A stretch of DNA of 33,585 nucleotides. Source: Candidatus Parabacteroides intestinigallinarum. GTDB lineage: Bacteria > Bacteroidota > Bacteroidia > Bacteroidales > Tannerellaceae. The notes beneath the pieces are model-generated. The model was not told where the DNA came from. It saw nothing but the letters and a program-made list of their open reading frames with translations, and searched no databases. Position 1 is the first letter of the stretch, and each line of letters opens with the position of its first letter. The DNA lies in NCBI GenBank assembly GCA_019114945.1, contig DXEN01000037.1, positions 1 through 33,585 on the forward strand, in the 5' to 3' direction. Below are positions 1-6,941 of the stretch, in pieces. The translations under genes were made by a program, and so were the position numbers.

Positions 1-105
1 TGAAAGCAAATCACAACCGGCTGAACAAGTCACTCGAAGACCGAATAGCTGTTCCTAATAGCACAAAGATAATGAAATGAAAGCAAATCGTTCAAAAAGA
101 AGACT

Positions 106-772
106 ATGGAAAGATATTTGGACCCGAAAGCGGATTTTCCCGGCGGAGCTGGTTTCTGAGAACCCCTTGCGCAAGAACAGTATCGTGGACGTCCGTTGCC
201 GTAGCAACCGGGGGCGTCAGTTTATCGTCGAGATGCAGATGGCGTGGTCCCCGGAGTTCCGGCAGCGTGTGTTGTTCAACGCGGCGAAGGCCTACGTCCG
301 CCAGTTGGGCAAGGGCCATGACTATGGCCTGCTGGAGCCGGTGTACTTGCTGAATCTGGTGAACGACGTGATGGACGCGGGGCTTCCGGGCTATTACCAT
401 AGTTACCGGATGGTGCACGAGGCGTATAGCGACCGTGTGATCGAGGGCTTGCGCCTGGTGTTCATTGAGTTGCTTTCGGACCCGGAGGTTGGCAAGGCAC
501 TCTCGGAGATTCGCGCGTCGGCGTTCACGGATGCGGAGCTGGTGGGTTATGACAAGTTTTGGGACCAGGTGGGCGTGGAGGTCACGCTTTACAACAGCGG
601 CGAGCGGAAGGGGCGTGCAGAAGGTCGTGTTGAAGGCCTTGCGGAAGGTCGTTTGGAGGGAGAACGGTAAAAGGCATTAGAGATCGCCCGTAAGCTGAAA
701 GCGTTGGGGCAGTCGGTTGCCGAGATAGCCTCGTTGACCGGTTTGAGCCCAGAGGAGGTGGAGGGGCTTTGA
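106..772 (+). pseudogene. Decayed Rpn-family (PD-(D/E)XK) transposase/nuclease
   Basis: Remnant of the Rpn/PF12784-type PD-(D/E)XK family, mobile-element-associated DNA nucleases common in Bacteroidales. The family N-terminus MERYLDPKAD is readable from the ATG at 106. At about 138 the frame jumps, with roughly 40 residues missing, into the core PAELVSENPLRKNSIVDVR and RQFIVEMQ, which carries the D and E-x-Q nuclease residues in the frame of an ATG at 77. A second gap seems to lie near 470-475, where FIEL runs straight into LSDPEVGKAL and the usual stretch of about 25-30 residues is absent. A TAA at 668-670 then interrupts the Gly/Glu/Arg-rich tail (GRAEGRVEGLAEGR). The same frame continues to a natural TGA at 770-772 and encodes the usual C-terminal helix ending GLSPEEVEGL. 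An in-frame stop at 59-61 rules out an N-terminal extension of the frame at 77. The family is clear; the sizes of the deletions are inferred from memory of intact members. Confidence 0.85.
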
Positions 773-935
773 CGATTTCTTCAAAATTGGATGCCCATTA
801 CGATTAGGTACGCCATTTGGACCGAACGTGAACGGCTTTGAGGTATGCCAGGAAGCATTCGTGGGAGCGGGTTAGAAAGTGGCGGCATTGTCAAAAAATA
901 TTGACGGGATTGTTTCGCCGATTGAAAAGAAATAC
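773..935. other. Intergenic region, no gene seen
   Basis: Stretch between the dead Rpn-family gene and the thrS promoter. I see no open frame with coding character, no strong hairpin with a T tract and no RNA gene. Confidence 0.5.
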
Positions 936-943
936 TAACTTTG
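936..943 (+). promoter_or_regulatory. Putative thrS promoter (-7 box)
   Basis: TAACTTTG matches the Bacteroidetes -7 consensus TAnnTTTG and lies 37 bp before the thrS ATG. The -33 element is weak: TTTC at 913-916 and a TTG at 910-912 are the nearest candidates. It probably drives the whole thrS-infC-rpmI-rplT cluster. Confidence 0.6.
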
Positions 944-980
944 CCGCCTGAATATGAAAGAATAATTAATTCGATACAGG

Positions 981-2936
981 ATGATAAAGATTACATTTCC
1001 GGACAATTCCGTAAGAGAATACGAGGCGGGGACAACCGCGATGCGGATCGCCGAGAGCATCAGCCCCCGCTTGGCAGCCGAAGTATTGGCCGCCAACGTG
1101 AATGGCGAGACATGGGACTTGACGCGGCCGATCGACACCGACGCCATCGTGAAACTCCTCAAATGGGATGACGAGGAAGGCAAGCACGCTTTCTGGCATT
1201 CCAGCGCCCACTTGATGGCGGAGGCCTTGCAGGAACTTTATCCGGGTATTAAGTTCGGCATTGGGCCGGCGATCGAGAACGGTTTCTACTATGACGTGGA
1301 TCCGGGCGAGGCGGTGATCAAGGAGAGTGATTTCCCCGCGATCGAGGCGAAGATGGCGGAGCTGGTAGCCAAGAAAGAGGAGATTCGTCGGCAAGATATC
1401 TCGAAGGCGGACGCTATGAAGATGTTCGGCGACCGTGGCGAGGTGTATAAGACGGAGCTGATCAGCGAATTGGCCGATGGTACGATTACTACTTATACGC
1501 AAGGTGCGTTCACCGATTTGTGCCGCGGTCCGCATATCCCGAATACCTCTTATATCAAGGCGATTAAGATATTGAGCGTGGCCGGTGCCTATTGGCGCGG
1601 TGACGAGAAACGGAAGCAGCTGGTGCGCCTTTACGGTATCACCTTCCCGAAGAAGAAGATGCTCGATGAGTACTTGGTGATGTTGGAGGAGGCGAAGAAA
1701 CGCGACCATCGGAAGATTGGCAAGGAGATGGATCTGTTCATGTTCTCCGATACGGTAGGCAAGGGGTTGCCGATGTGGTTGCCGAAAGGTACCGCCTTGC
1801 GCCTGCGCTTGCAGGAATTCCTGCGTCGTATCCAGGCGCGCTACAACTACCAGGAGGTTATGTGCCCGCCGATCGGCAACAAGTTGCTCTATATCACTTC
1901 CGGCCATTACGCGAAGTATGGTAAGGATTCGTTCCAGCCGATTCACACGCCTGAGGAGGGTGAGGAGTACTTCCTGAAACCGATGAACTGCCCGCATCAT
2001 TGTATGATATACAAGAATTCTCCCCGGTCGTACAAGGACCTGCCGCTTCGCTTGGCGGAGTTTGGTACGGTGTGCCGTTACGAGCAGAGCGGCGAGTTGC
2101 ACGGACTGACCCGTGTGCGTAGCTTTACGCAGGACGACGCGCATATCTTCTGCCGTCCCGACCAAGTAAAGCAGGAATTCCTGAACGTGATGGATATCAT
2201 CTCGATTGTGTTCAAGACGATGGATTTCGAGAATTTCGAGGCGCAGATCTCCTTGCGCGATAAGGAGGATCGCGAGAAATATATCGGAAGCGACGAGAAT
2301 TGGGAGCGCGCCGAACGGGCCATTGTGGAGGCTTGCGAGGAGAAGGGCTTAAAGGCGAGAATTGAGTACGGCGAGGCGGCTTTCTATGGGCCGAAGCTGG
2401 ATTTCATGGTGAAAGACGCTATCGGCCGTCGTTGGCAATTGGGTACGATCCAGGTGGATTACAATCTGCCGGAGCGTTTCCAGTTGGAATATACGGGAGC
2501 TGATAACCAGAAGCACCGCCCGGTAATGATCCACCGTGCGCCGTTTGGCTCGATGGAGCGTTTCGTGGCTGTCTTGATCGAGCACACTGCGGGCAAGTTC
2601 CCGTTGTGGCTGACTCCGGATCAGGTTTGCGTCTTGCCGATCAGCGAGAAGTTTAACGATTATGCGTGGGAGGTAGCCCGTGCGTTAGGTGAGCGCGAGA
2701 TCCGCGCTATCGTGGATGACCGAAATGAGAAAATCGGTCGTAAGATTCGCGACAACGAGCTGAAACGCATCCCCTATATGCTGGTCGTAGGCGAGAAAGA
2801 AGCGGAAAATGGAGAGGTCGCTGTAAGAAAACAGGGTGAAGGTGATAAAGGTTCGATGAAAATTACTACCTTCGCGGAACTTTTGGAAAGCGAGGTAGAG
2901 GAAATGATGAACCGCTGGCGGAAAAGTAACGATTAA
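981..2936 (+). CDS. thrS: Threonyl-tRNA synthetase
   Basis: Charges tRNA-Thr with threonine in the cytoplasm. At 651 residues it has the usual full length. Domains in order: N-terminal TGS domain (about 1-62); editing domain with H73-x3-H77 (HSSAH) and the C181/H185 pair in CRGPH; class II catalytic core from about 245; C-terminal anticodon-binding domain from about 545. The catalytic zinc ligands are visible as C337 (MNCPHH), a His in the following conserved segment and H518 (MIHRAPFGS). Class II motif 2 appears as [20 protein letters not shown] and motif 3 as [11 protein letters not shown]. The ATG at 981 follows ACAGG and gives the standard start [10 protein letters not shown]. It leads the cluster with infC, rpmI and rplT, the common bacterial arrangement, with a 33-bp gap to infC. 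No T-box or operator-like tRNA mimic is evident in the short leader. Confidence 0.98.
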   Translation: MIKITFPDNSVREYEAGTTAMRIAESISPRLAAEVLAANVNGETWDLTRPIDTDAIVKLLKWDDEEGKHAFWHSSAHLMAEALQELYPGIKFGIGPAIENGFYYDVDPGEAVIKESDFPAIEAKMAELVAKKEEIRRQDISKADAMKMFGDRGEVYKTELISELADGTITTYTQGAFTDLCRGPHIPNTSYIKAIKILSVAGAYWRGDEKRKQLVRLYGITFPKKKMLDEYLVMLEEAKKRDHRKIGKEMDLFMFSDTVGKGLPMWLPKGTALRLRLQEFLRRIQARYNYQEVMCPPIGNKLLYITSGHYAKYGKDSFQPIHTPEEGEEYFLKPMNCPHHCMIYKNSPRSYKDLPLRLAEFGTVCRYEQSGELHGLTRVRSFTQDDAHIFCRPDQVKQEFLNVMDIISIVFKTMDFENFEAQISLRDKEDREKYIGSDENWERAERAIVEACEEKGLKARIEYGEAAFYGPKLDFMVKDAIGRRWQLGTIQVDYNLPERFQLEYTGADNQKHRPVMIHRAPFGSMERFVAVLIEHTAGKFPLWLTPDQVCVLPISEKFNDYAWEVARALGEREIRAIVDDRNEKIGRKIRDNELKRIPYMLVVGEKEAENGEVAVRKQGEGDKGSMKITTFAELLESEVEEMMNRWRKSND

Positions 2937-2969
2937 CAAACGATTAACGAGGAGATATATCATTATTGA

Positions 2970-3572
2970 ATGAAGAACGACAATCTGAAAGATCAGTATA
3001 GGATTAACGAACGCATCCGTGTCCGTGAGGTCCGATTGGTGGGCGACAATGTGGAGACGGGTGTGTATCCCATCGCTCAAGCGTTACGAATAGCGGAGGA
3101 GCAAGGGATGGACTTAGTCGAGATCTCGCCGAACGCCGCTCCCCCCGTTTGCCGGGTCATTGATTACCAGAAGTTCCTCTATCAGCAGAAAAAGCGTCAA
3201 AAGGAACAGAAGGCGAAGTCTGTCAAGGTAGTCGTGAAGGAGATCCGGTTCGGACCTCAAACGGACGACCATGATTACAATTTCAAGCTGAAACACGCCA
3301 AGGGATTCTTGGAGGAAGGCTCGAAGGTGAAAGCCTACGTGTTTTTCAAGGGACGTTCGATCCTTTTCAAGGAACAAGGCGAGGTGCTGTTGCTTCGTTT
3401 TGCCAATGATCTGGAGGATTACGGGAAAGTAGAGCAGATGCCTGTGTTGGAGGGGAAGCGGATGATTATCATGCTATCGCCGAAGAAACGTGGCTCGATG
3501 CCGAAAGCGCCGAAAAAGGAGGTTCCTTCAGGACCGGCTGGCGCTGCGGCGGAAGAGAATACAGAGGAATAA
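2970..3572 (+). CDS. infC: Translation initiation factor IF-3
   Basis: Binds the 30S subunit, prevents premature 50S joining and checks start codon and initiator tRNA. 200 residues: N domain (about 1-80, with [16 protein letters not shown]), Lys-rich linker ([13 protein letters not shown]), C domain (about 88-172, with [20 protein letters not shown] and FKGRS), then a low-complexity tail ([19 protein letters not shown]) beyond the core fold. The start is ATG at 2970. An in-frame TGA directly before it (2967-2969) excludes the rare AUU start used for autoregulation in enterobacteria. GAGGAG lies about 15 nt upstream. It is co-transcribed with thrS by position. Confidence 0.97.
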   Translation: MKNDNLKDQYRINERIRVREVRLVGDNVETGVYPIAQALRIAEEQGMDLVEISPNAAPPVCRVIDYQKFLYQQKKRQKEQKAKSVKVVVKEIRFGPQTDDHDYNFKLKHAKGFLEEGSKVKAYVFFKGRSILFKEQGEVLLLRFANDLEDYGKVEQMPVLEGKRMIIMLSPKKRGSMPKAPKKEVPSGPAGAAAEENTEE

Positions 3573-3582
3573 CAAGAATAAA

Positions 3583-3602
3583 CCTTCCCGGAGACGGGAA
3601 GG
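3583..3602 (+). promoter_or_regulatory. Hairpin in infC-rpmI gap
   Basis: A perfect 8-bp stem CCTTCCCG/CGGGAAGG closed by a GAGA (GNRA) tetraloop. No T tract follows, so it is not an obvious intrinsic terminator. It may be an mRNA processing or stability element, or part of a ribosomal-protein leader for rpmI-rplT. Confidence 0.6.
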
Positions 3603-3641
3603 GGAATTAGTTTAATTATTTAATATAAAAGATTTAGAGAA

Positions 3642-3836
3642 ATGCCTAAGATGAAGACTATTTCCGGTGCCAAAAAGAGGTTCGCCCTTACCGGAACAGG
3701 AAAGATCAAGAGAAAACACGCTTACAAGAGTCACATCCTGACGAAGAAGACGAAGAAGCGGAAGCTGAACCTGACGCACATGGGCTTGGTAGACCGCGTT
3801 GACGTAGCGAACGTAAAGAAGATGTTGTGCTTATAA
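3642..3836 (+). CDS. rpmI: 50S ribosomal protein L35
   Basis: Small basic protein of the large ribosomal subunit. 64 residues, the usual length. The family start [20 protein letters not shown] is intact, as is the Lys/Arg-rich body ([20 protein letters not shown]). It lies between infC and rplT, as in most bacteria. Confidence 0.97.
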   Translation: MPKMKTISGAKKRFALTGTGKIKRKHAYKSHILTKKTKKRKLNLTHMGLVDRVDVANVKKMLCL

Positions 3837-3886
3837 TCTTTGTTTGCGAAGCGAGTTTTTATAACGATTTTTATTAACCGAATGTC

Positions 3887-3922
3887 TTAGCCGTAAAGAG
3901 TATCCTTCAGGGATGACGCTAA
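3887..3922 (+). promoter_or_regulatory. Possible structured leader before rplT
   Basis: The rpmI-rplT gap can form a two-part hairpin: outer stem TTAGC (3887-3891) with GCTAA (3918-3922) and inner stem ATCC (3902-3905) with GGAT (3911-3914). L20 autoregulation through mRNA structure is known in other bacteria. Whether this element does that is inference, and the stems are short. Confidence 0.3.
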
Positions 3923-3944
3923 CATTCAAAAACAGATTAGAATT

Positions 3945-4289
3945 ATGCCTAGATCAGTAAATCATGTCGCCTCAAGAGCGAAAAGAAAACGGATTTTGAA
4001 ATTGACCCGCGGTTATTACGGAGCCCGCAAGAACGTGTGGACCGTAGCGAAGAACACGTGGGAGAAAGGTTTGACTTATGCGTTCCGCGATCGCCGCAAT
4101 AAAAAACGTAATTTCCGTGCGTTGTGGATCCAGCGTATCAATGCGGCCGCTCGTTTGGAGGGATTGTCTTATTCCCGCTTGATGGGTGCTTTGCATGCCG
4201 CTGGGATCGAGATCAACCGCAAGGTGTTGGCCGATTTGGCCATGAACCACCCGGAAGCGTTCAAGGCTATCGTAGCGAAGGTGAAATAA
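3945..4289 (+). CDS. rplT: 50S ribosomal protein L20
   Basis: Early assembly protein of the large subunit that binds 23S rRNA. 114 residues, full length. It starts [20 protein letters not shown], with the basic N-terminal extension [21 protein letters not shown], then the globular domain [20 protein letters not shown]. It is the last gene of the thrS cluster, followed by a strong terminator. Confidence 0.98.
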   Translation: MPRSVNHVASRAKRKRILKLTRGYYGARKNVWTVAKNTWEKGLTYAFRDRRNKKRNFRALWIQRINAAARLEGLSYSRLMGALHAAGIEINRKVLADLAMNHPEAFKAIVAKVK

Positions 4290-4315
4290 TAGGCTTTAGT
4301 AGCCTGGAAAACGAG

Positions 4316-4349
4316 GAGTCTCTTTTTTGCGAAAAGAGGCTCTTTTTTT
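4316..4349 (+). terminator. Intrinsic terminator after rplT
   Basis: An 11-bp stem GAGTCTCTTTT/AAAAGAGGCTC (one G-T wobble) with loop TTGCG, followed by seven T residues. It ends the thrS-infC-rpmI-rplT transcript. A smaller hairpin AGGCT/AGCCT lies just upstream at 4291-4305. Confidence 0.9.
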
Positions 4350-4360
4350 ATCGTTTTTTC

Positions 4361-4391
4361 TTGTGTATATCGAAGTGATTCCCTATCTTTG
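4361..4391 (+). promoter_or_regulatory. Promoter of the 6S-like RNA
   Basis: A strong Bacteroidetes-type promoter: -33 TTG (4361-4363), 20-bp spacer, -7 TATCTTTG (4384-4391), a full match to TAnnTTTG. Predicted start is near 4398. No protein-coding gene follows until after the next terminator, so the promoter serves the structured RNA. Confidence 0.85.
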
Positions 4392-4397
4392 TGTCAG

Positions 4398-4642
4398 GAT
4401 AAAGAAAGAAACTTGAAGAGTTAAGCCGCACTTGTTCGATTGGGAAACTCATCAATTTTTTTCAATTCCGAGACATAGCTCTTGTCGCCAATGGCGGGCC
4501 GCGCCCTTCGGGGTATGCTTCGCACGGCGGATTACAAAGGCGGCAAAGCACTCAAATCCTGTCATGCGGAGTTTGTTCATATCTACGGTGCGGCTTTTTT
4601 CAAAAATAGAGGGAGGATCATACGAATGGTCCTCCTTTTTTT
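4398..4642 (+). ncRNA. Bacteroidales-1 / 6S-like structured RNA
   Basis: An independent transcription unit of about 245 nt, with its own promoter and terminator and no credible ORF. It forms a long rod. Closing stem: AAGCCGCAC (4423-4431) pairs perfectly with GTGCGGCTT (4588-4596). Next comes a symmetric open bubble of 13 and 13 nt (4432-4444 and 4575-4587). Then AAACTC (4445-4450) pairs with GAGTTT (4569-4574), and further in CTTGTCGCC (4481-4489) pairs with GGCGGCAAAG (4539-4548) below GC-rich apical hairpins. The Bacteroidales-1 RNA is known to lie downstream of L20 genes in Bacteroidales, with a Bacteroidetes promoter and a terminator; position and layout match here. A closing stem, large central bubble and apical stem are hallmarks of 6S RNA, which traps housekeeping RNA polymerase. 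The 6S role is inferred from structure. The exact 5' end is estimated from the -7 box. Confidence 0.82.
4612..4642 (+). terminator. Intrinsic terminator of the 6S-like RNA
   Basis: A 10-bp stem GGAGGATCAT/ATGGTCCTCC (one wobble) with loop ACGA, followed by seven T residues. A run of six T directly after the RNA closing stem (4595-4600) could be an earlier stop or processing site. Confidence 0.88.
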
Positions 4643-4672
4643 GTATTTATCCAAATATTTGTCGTACATTTA
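4640..4672 (+). promoter_or_regulatory. Promoter of the GH20 gene
   Basis: -33 TTTG (4640-4643) lies in the T tract of the preceding terminator. After 21 bp comes TACATTTA (4665-4672), one mismatch from TAnnTTTG. A transcript starting near 4679 would leave almost no leader for the ATG at 4683, which favours the later start at 4725. Confidence 0.55.
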
Positions 4673-4724
4673 TGCGCCATGAATGAACACGGCCAAGATT
4701 TCTCACATTAAAACAGATACGAAT

Positions 4725-6902
4725 ATGATGTTGCCAAAACAATCGTTCATGAAGCTTGCCGGATGGGCCCTCGCCTGCTCGGCGTTCTTCGCCTGCGCCC
4801 CGGAGGAAGTGCCCAGGGCGAGTTTGATCCCGATGCCCGCTCACGTGGAGTGGCTGGGCGGTTCCCTGCGTGTCGATAGCTTGTCTCTTTTCGGGGCGGA
4901 TCCCGCCGGTTCGCTCCGATGCGTGGTCGACGCTTCCGCCGATTATGGTTCCGAGGGGTATGAGTTGCGTGTGACGGATCGGGGTGTCGAGCTGAGAGCC
5001 GCCACGGAATCCGGTTTGTTTTACGGGAAGCAGACCTTACGCCAGTTGTACACGCCGGAGGGAATTCCGTGCGTGACCATTACGGACGCGCCCCGTTTCC
5101 GCTATCGGGGATTGCACTTGGATGTTTCCCGCCATTTCTTTCCCAAGGAGGAGGTGATGAAGTTGCTGGACGTGATGGCTTCTTATAAGCTGAACGTATT
5201 GCATTTGCATCTGACGGACGCCGGGGGATGGCGCTTGCGGATCGACAAGTACCCGCGGCTGACTTCGGAGGGCGCCTTCCGTACCGAGTCCGATTGGCGG
5301 AAATGGTGGGAAGGGAACGACCGCCGGTATCTTCCGGAAGGGACGCCCGGCGCGTATGGCGGATATTATACGAAGGAGGATATCCGTGCGATCGTGGCTC
5401 ACGCCTCGAAGCTCCATATCGATATTTTGCCGGAAGTGGAGTTCCCGGGCCACTCGGATGAGGTGTTTCAGGCGTACCCGGAGTTGTGCTGCGCCGGTCG
5501 GTCTCACACGAGTGGGGATTTTTGCGTCGGCAACGAGAAAACATATACGTTCATGCGGGATGTCCTGTCCGAGGTCATCGAGCTTTTCCCCTTCGAGTAT
5601 GTCCATATCGGGGGCGACGAGGCGGGGAAATCCGCATGGAAGACCTGCCCGAAGTGTCAGGCGTTGATGCGCGAGAAAGGGATGAAAGACGTGGACGAGC
5701 TACAGAGCTATATAATCCATCGGGCGGAGGAGTTCCTGAACGCCAAGGGACGTAAGCTGATCGGCTGGGACGAGATCCTGCAAGGTGGGCTGGCGCCGGA
5801 GGCTACCGTCATGTCGTGGCGGGGCGAGGAGGGAGGCATCCAGGCCGCCCGGATGGGGCACGACGTGATTATGACGCCGGGCAATTATATGTACCTCGAT
5901 TTCTATCAGGCCTTCCCCAACACGCAACCATTCGCGATCGGTGGATATACGCCGATCAAGCGGGTGTACAGCTACGACCCTGTCCCCGCCGACTCGCTGA
6001 CGGAGGAGGAGAGCCGGCACATATTGGGCGTGCAGGCGAATACGTGGACCGAATACATCCCGACCGCCGAGCACCTGGAGTATATGATGTTCCCGCGCGC
6101 CTTGGCGGTGGCCGAGATTGGGTGGACTCCCCAGGAGAAACGGGATTGGGAAGATTTCAAGCCCCGTGTGAACGCCCACATCCCCGTGTTGCGGGGAATG
6201 GGGATTAACACGTTCCCCCTCTCGGACGAGATTGACGTGACCATGCGGGTAGATACCACACGGCGGGAGATAGAGGTATTCCTCGACGCGGAGAAATATC
6301 CGGCCGAGATCCGTTATACTACCGACGGCTCCGTGCCCGATAACGCGTCCGCCTTGTACGAGGGACCGATCGTGGTGAAGGACTCGGCATGCGTCGTGGC
6401 GGCTATCTTCCGCGACGGGAAGCCGCAGGGGACGCCTACGGAGAAGAAGGTGGACTATCACCGGGGCATCAACAAGCCGATTCATTTCTATAACGAGCTG
6501 TATCCGGGCTATATGGCGGGAGGCACGAACGCCCTGCTGGATGGATACCGGGGTGGCTTGACCTACCTGGACGGACGTTGGCAAGGCTATATGACCGACC
6601 TGGATTGCGTGGTGGATATGGGCGAGGTGACGGATGTCCACTCGGTGTCCGCCCGTTTCATGCAATTGATTGGCCCTTGGGTGTTCCAGCCCGCCGACGT
6701 GGAGCTGCTGACCTCGGGGGACGGGGCGGAGTATACCTCCAGGGGGACGATACCGACCACGATGTCCGATACCGACCGCGACTTGCTGTTCGAGGAATAT
6801 ACCTTCCGGGGAGACTGGAAAGCCCGTTACGTCCGTCTGAAAGCGAGAAACACGCACCTGGGCGGCGGATTCCTTTTCGCGGATGAGATCGTGATCTGGT
6901 AA
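4725..6902 (+). CDS. GH20 beta-N-acetylhexosaminidase, putative lipoprotein
   Basis: Removes terminal beta-linked GlcNAc or GalNAc from glycans by substrate-assisted catalysis. Order of domains: signal peptide with a possible lipobox (SAFFAC), GH20b N-terminal domain, GH20 (beta/alpha)8 barrel, a chitobiase-like C-terminal segment (IRYTTDGSVPDN) and a discoidin-like beta-sandwich (about the last 150 residues, VDMGEVTDVHSVSARFMQ to the end). Active-site blocks: HLHLTDAGGWRLRIDKYPRL, EVEFPGHSDEVFQAYPEL, HIGGDEA with the catalytic Asp-Glu pair encoded at 5616-5621, and the Trp-containing blocks GWDEIL, MSWRGEEGG and NTWTEY. The frame is open to an ATG at 4683, but the promoter position and the signal peptide favour 4725. 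GH92 follows 39 bp later, so the pair probably trims host N-glycans together in the periplasm or at the outer membrane. Confidence 0.93.
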   Translation: MMLPKQSFMKLAGWALACSAFFACAPEEVPRASLIPMPAHVEWLGGSLRVDSLSLFGADPAGSLRCVVDASADYGSEGYELRVTDRGVELRAATESGLFYGKQTLRQLYTPEGIPCVTITDAPRFRYRGLHLDVSRHFFPKEEVMKLLDVMASYKLNVLHLHLTDAGGWRLRIDKYPRLTSEGAFRTESDWRKWWEGNDRRYLPEGTPGAYGGYYTKEDIRAIVAHASKLHIDILPEVEFPGHSDEVFQAYPELCCAGRSHTSGDFCVGNEKTYTFMRDVLSEVIELFPFEYVHIGGDEAGKSAWKTCPKCQALMREKGMKDVDELQSYIIHRAEEFLNAKGRKLIGWDEILQGGLAPEATVMSWRGEEGGIQAARMGHDVIMTPGNYMYLDFYQAFPNTQPFAIGGYTPIKRVYSYDPVPADSLTEEESRHILGVQANTWTEYIPTAEHLEYMMFPRALAVAEIGWTPQEKRDWEDFKPRVNAHIPVLRGMGINTFPLSDEIDVTMRVDTTRREIEVFLDAEKYPAEIRYTTDGSVPDNASALYEGPIVVKDSACVVAAIFRDGKPQGTPTEKKVDYHRGINKPIHFYNELYPGYMAGGTNALLDGYRGGLTYLDGRWQGYMTDLDCVVDMGEVTDVHSVSARFMQLIGPWVFQPADVELLTSGDGAEYTSRGTIPTTMSDTDRDLLFEEYTFRGDWKARYVRLKARNTHLGGGFLFADEIVIW

Positions 6903-6941
6903 ACCGCGTATAGTAAATCGATTTTTATCAACATATAAATA

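Noticed and set aside
966-2165. 399-residue minus-strand frame
   Set aside because: Antisense shadow of thrS.
4432-4686. Two overlapping 66-84 residue plus-strand frames
   Set aside because: They lie inside the structured RNA and run through its terminator. They show no coding character.
4683-4724. ATG at 4683 as start of the GH20 protein
   Set aside because: It would leave almost no leader from the predicted promoter and would place 14 polar residues before the signal peptide.
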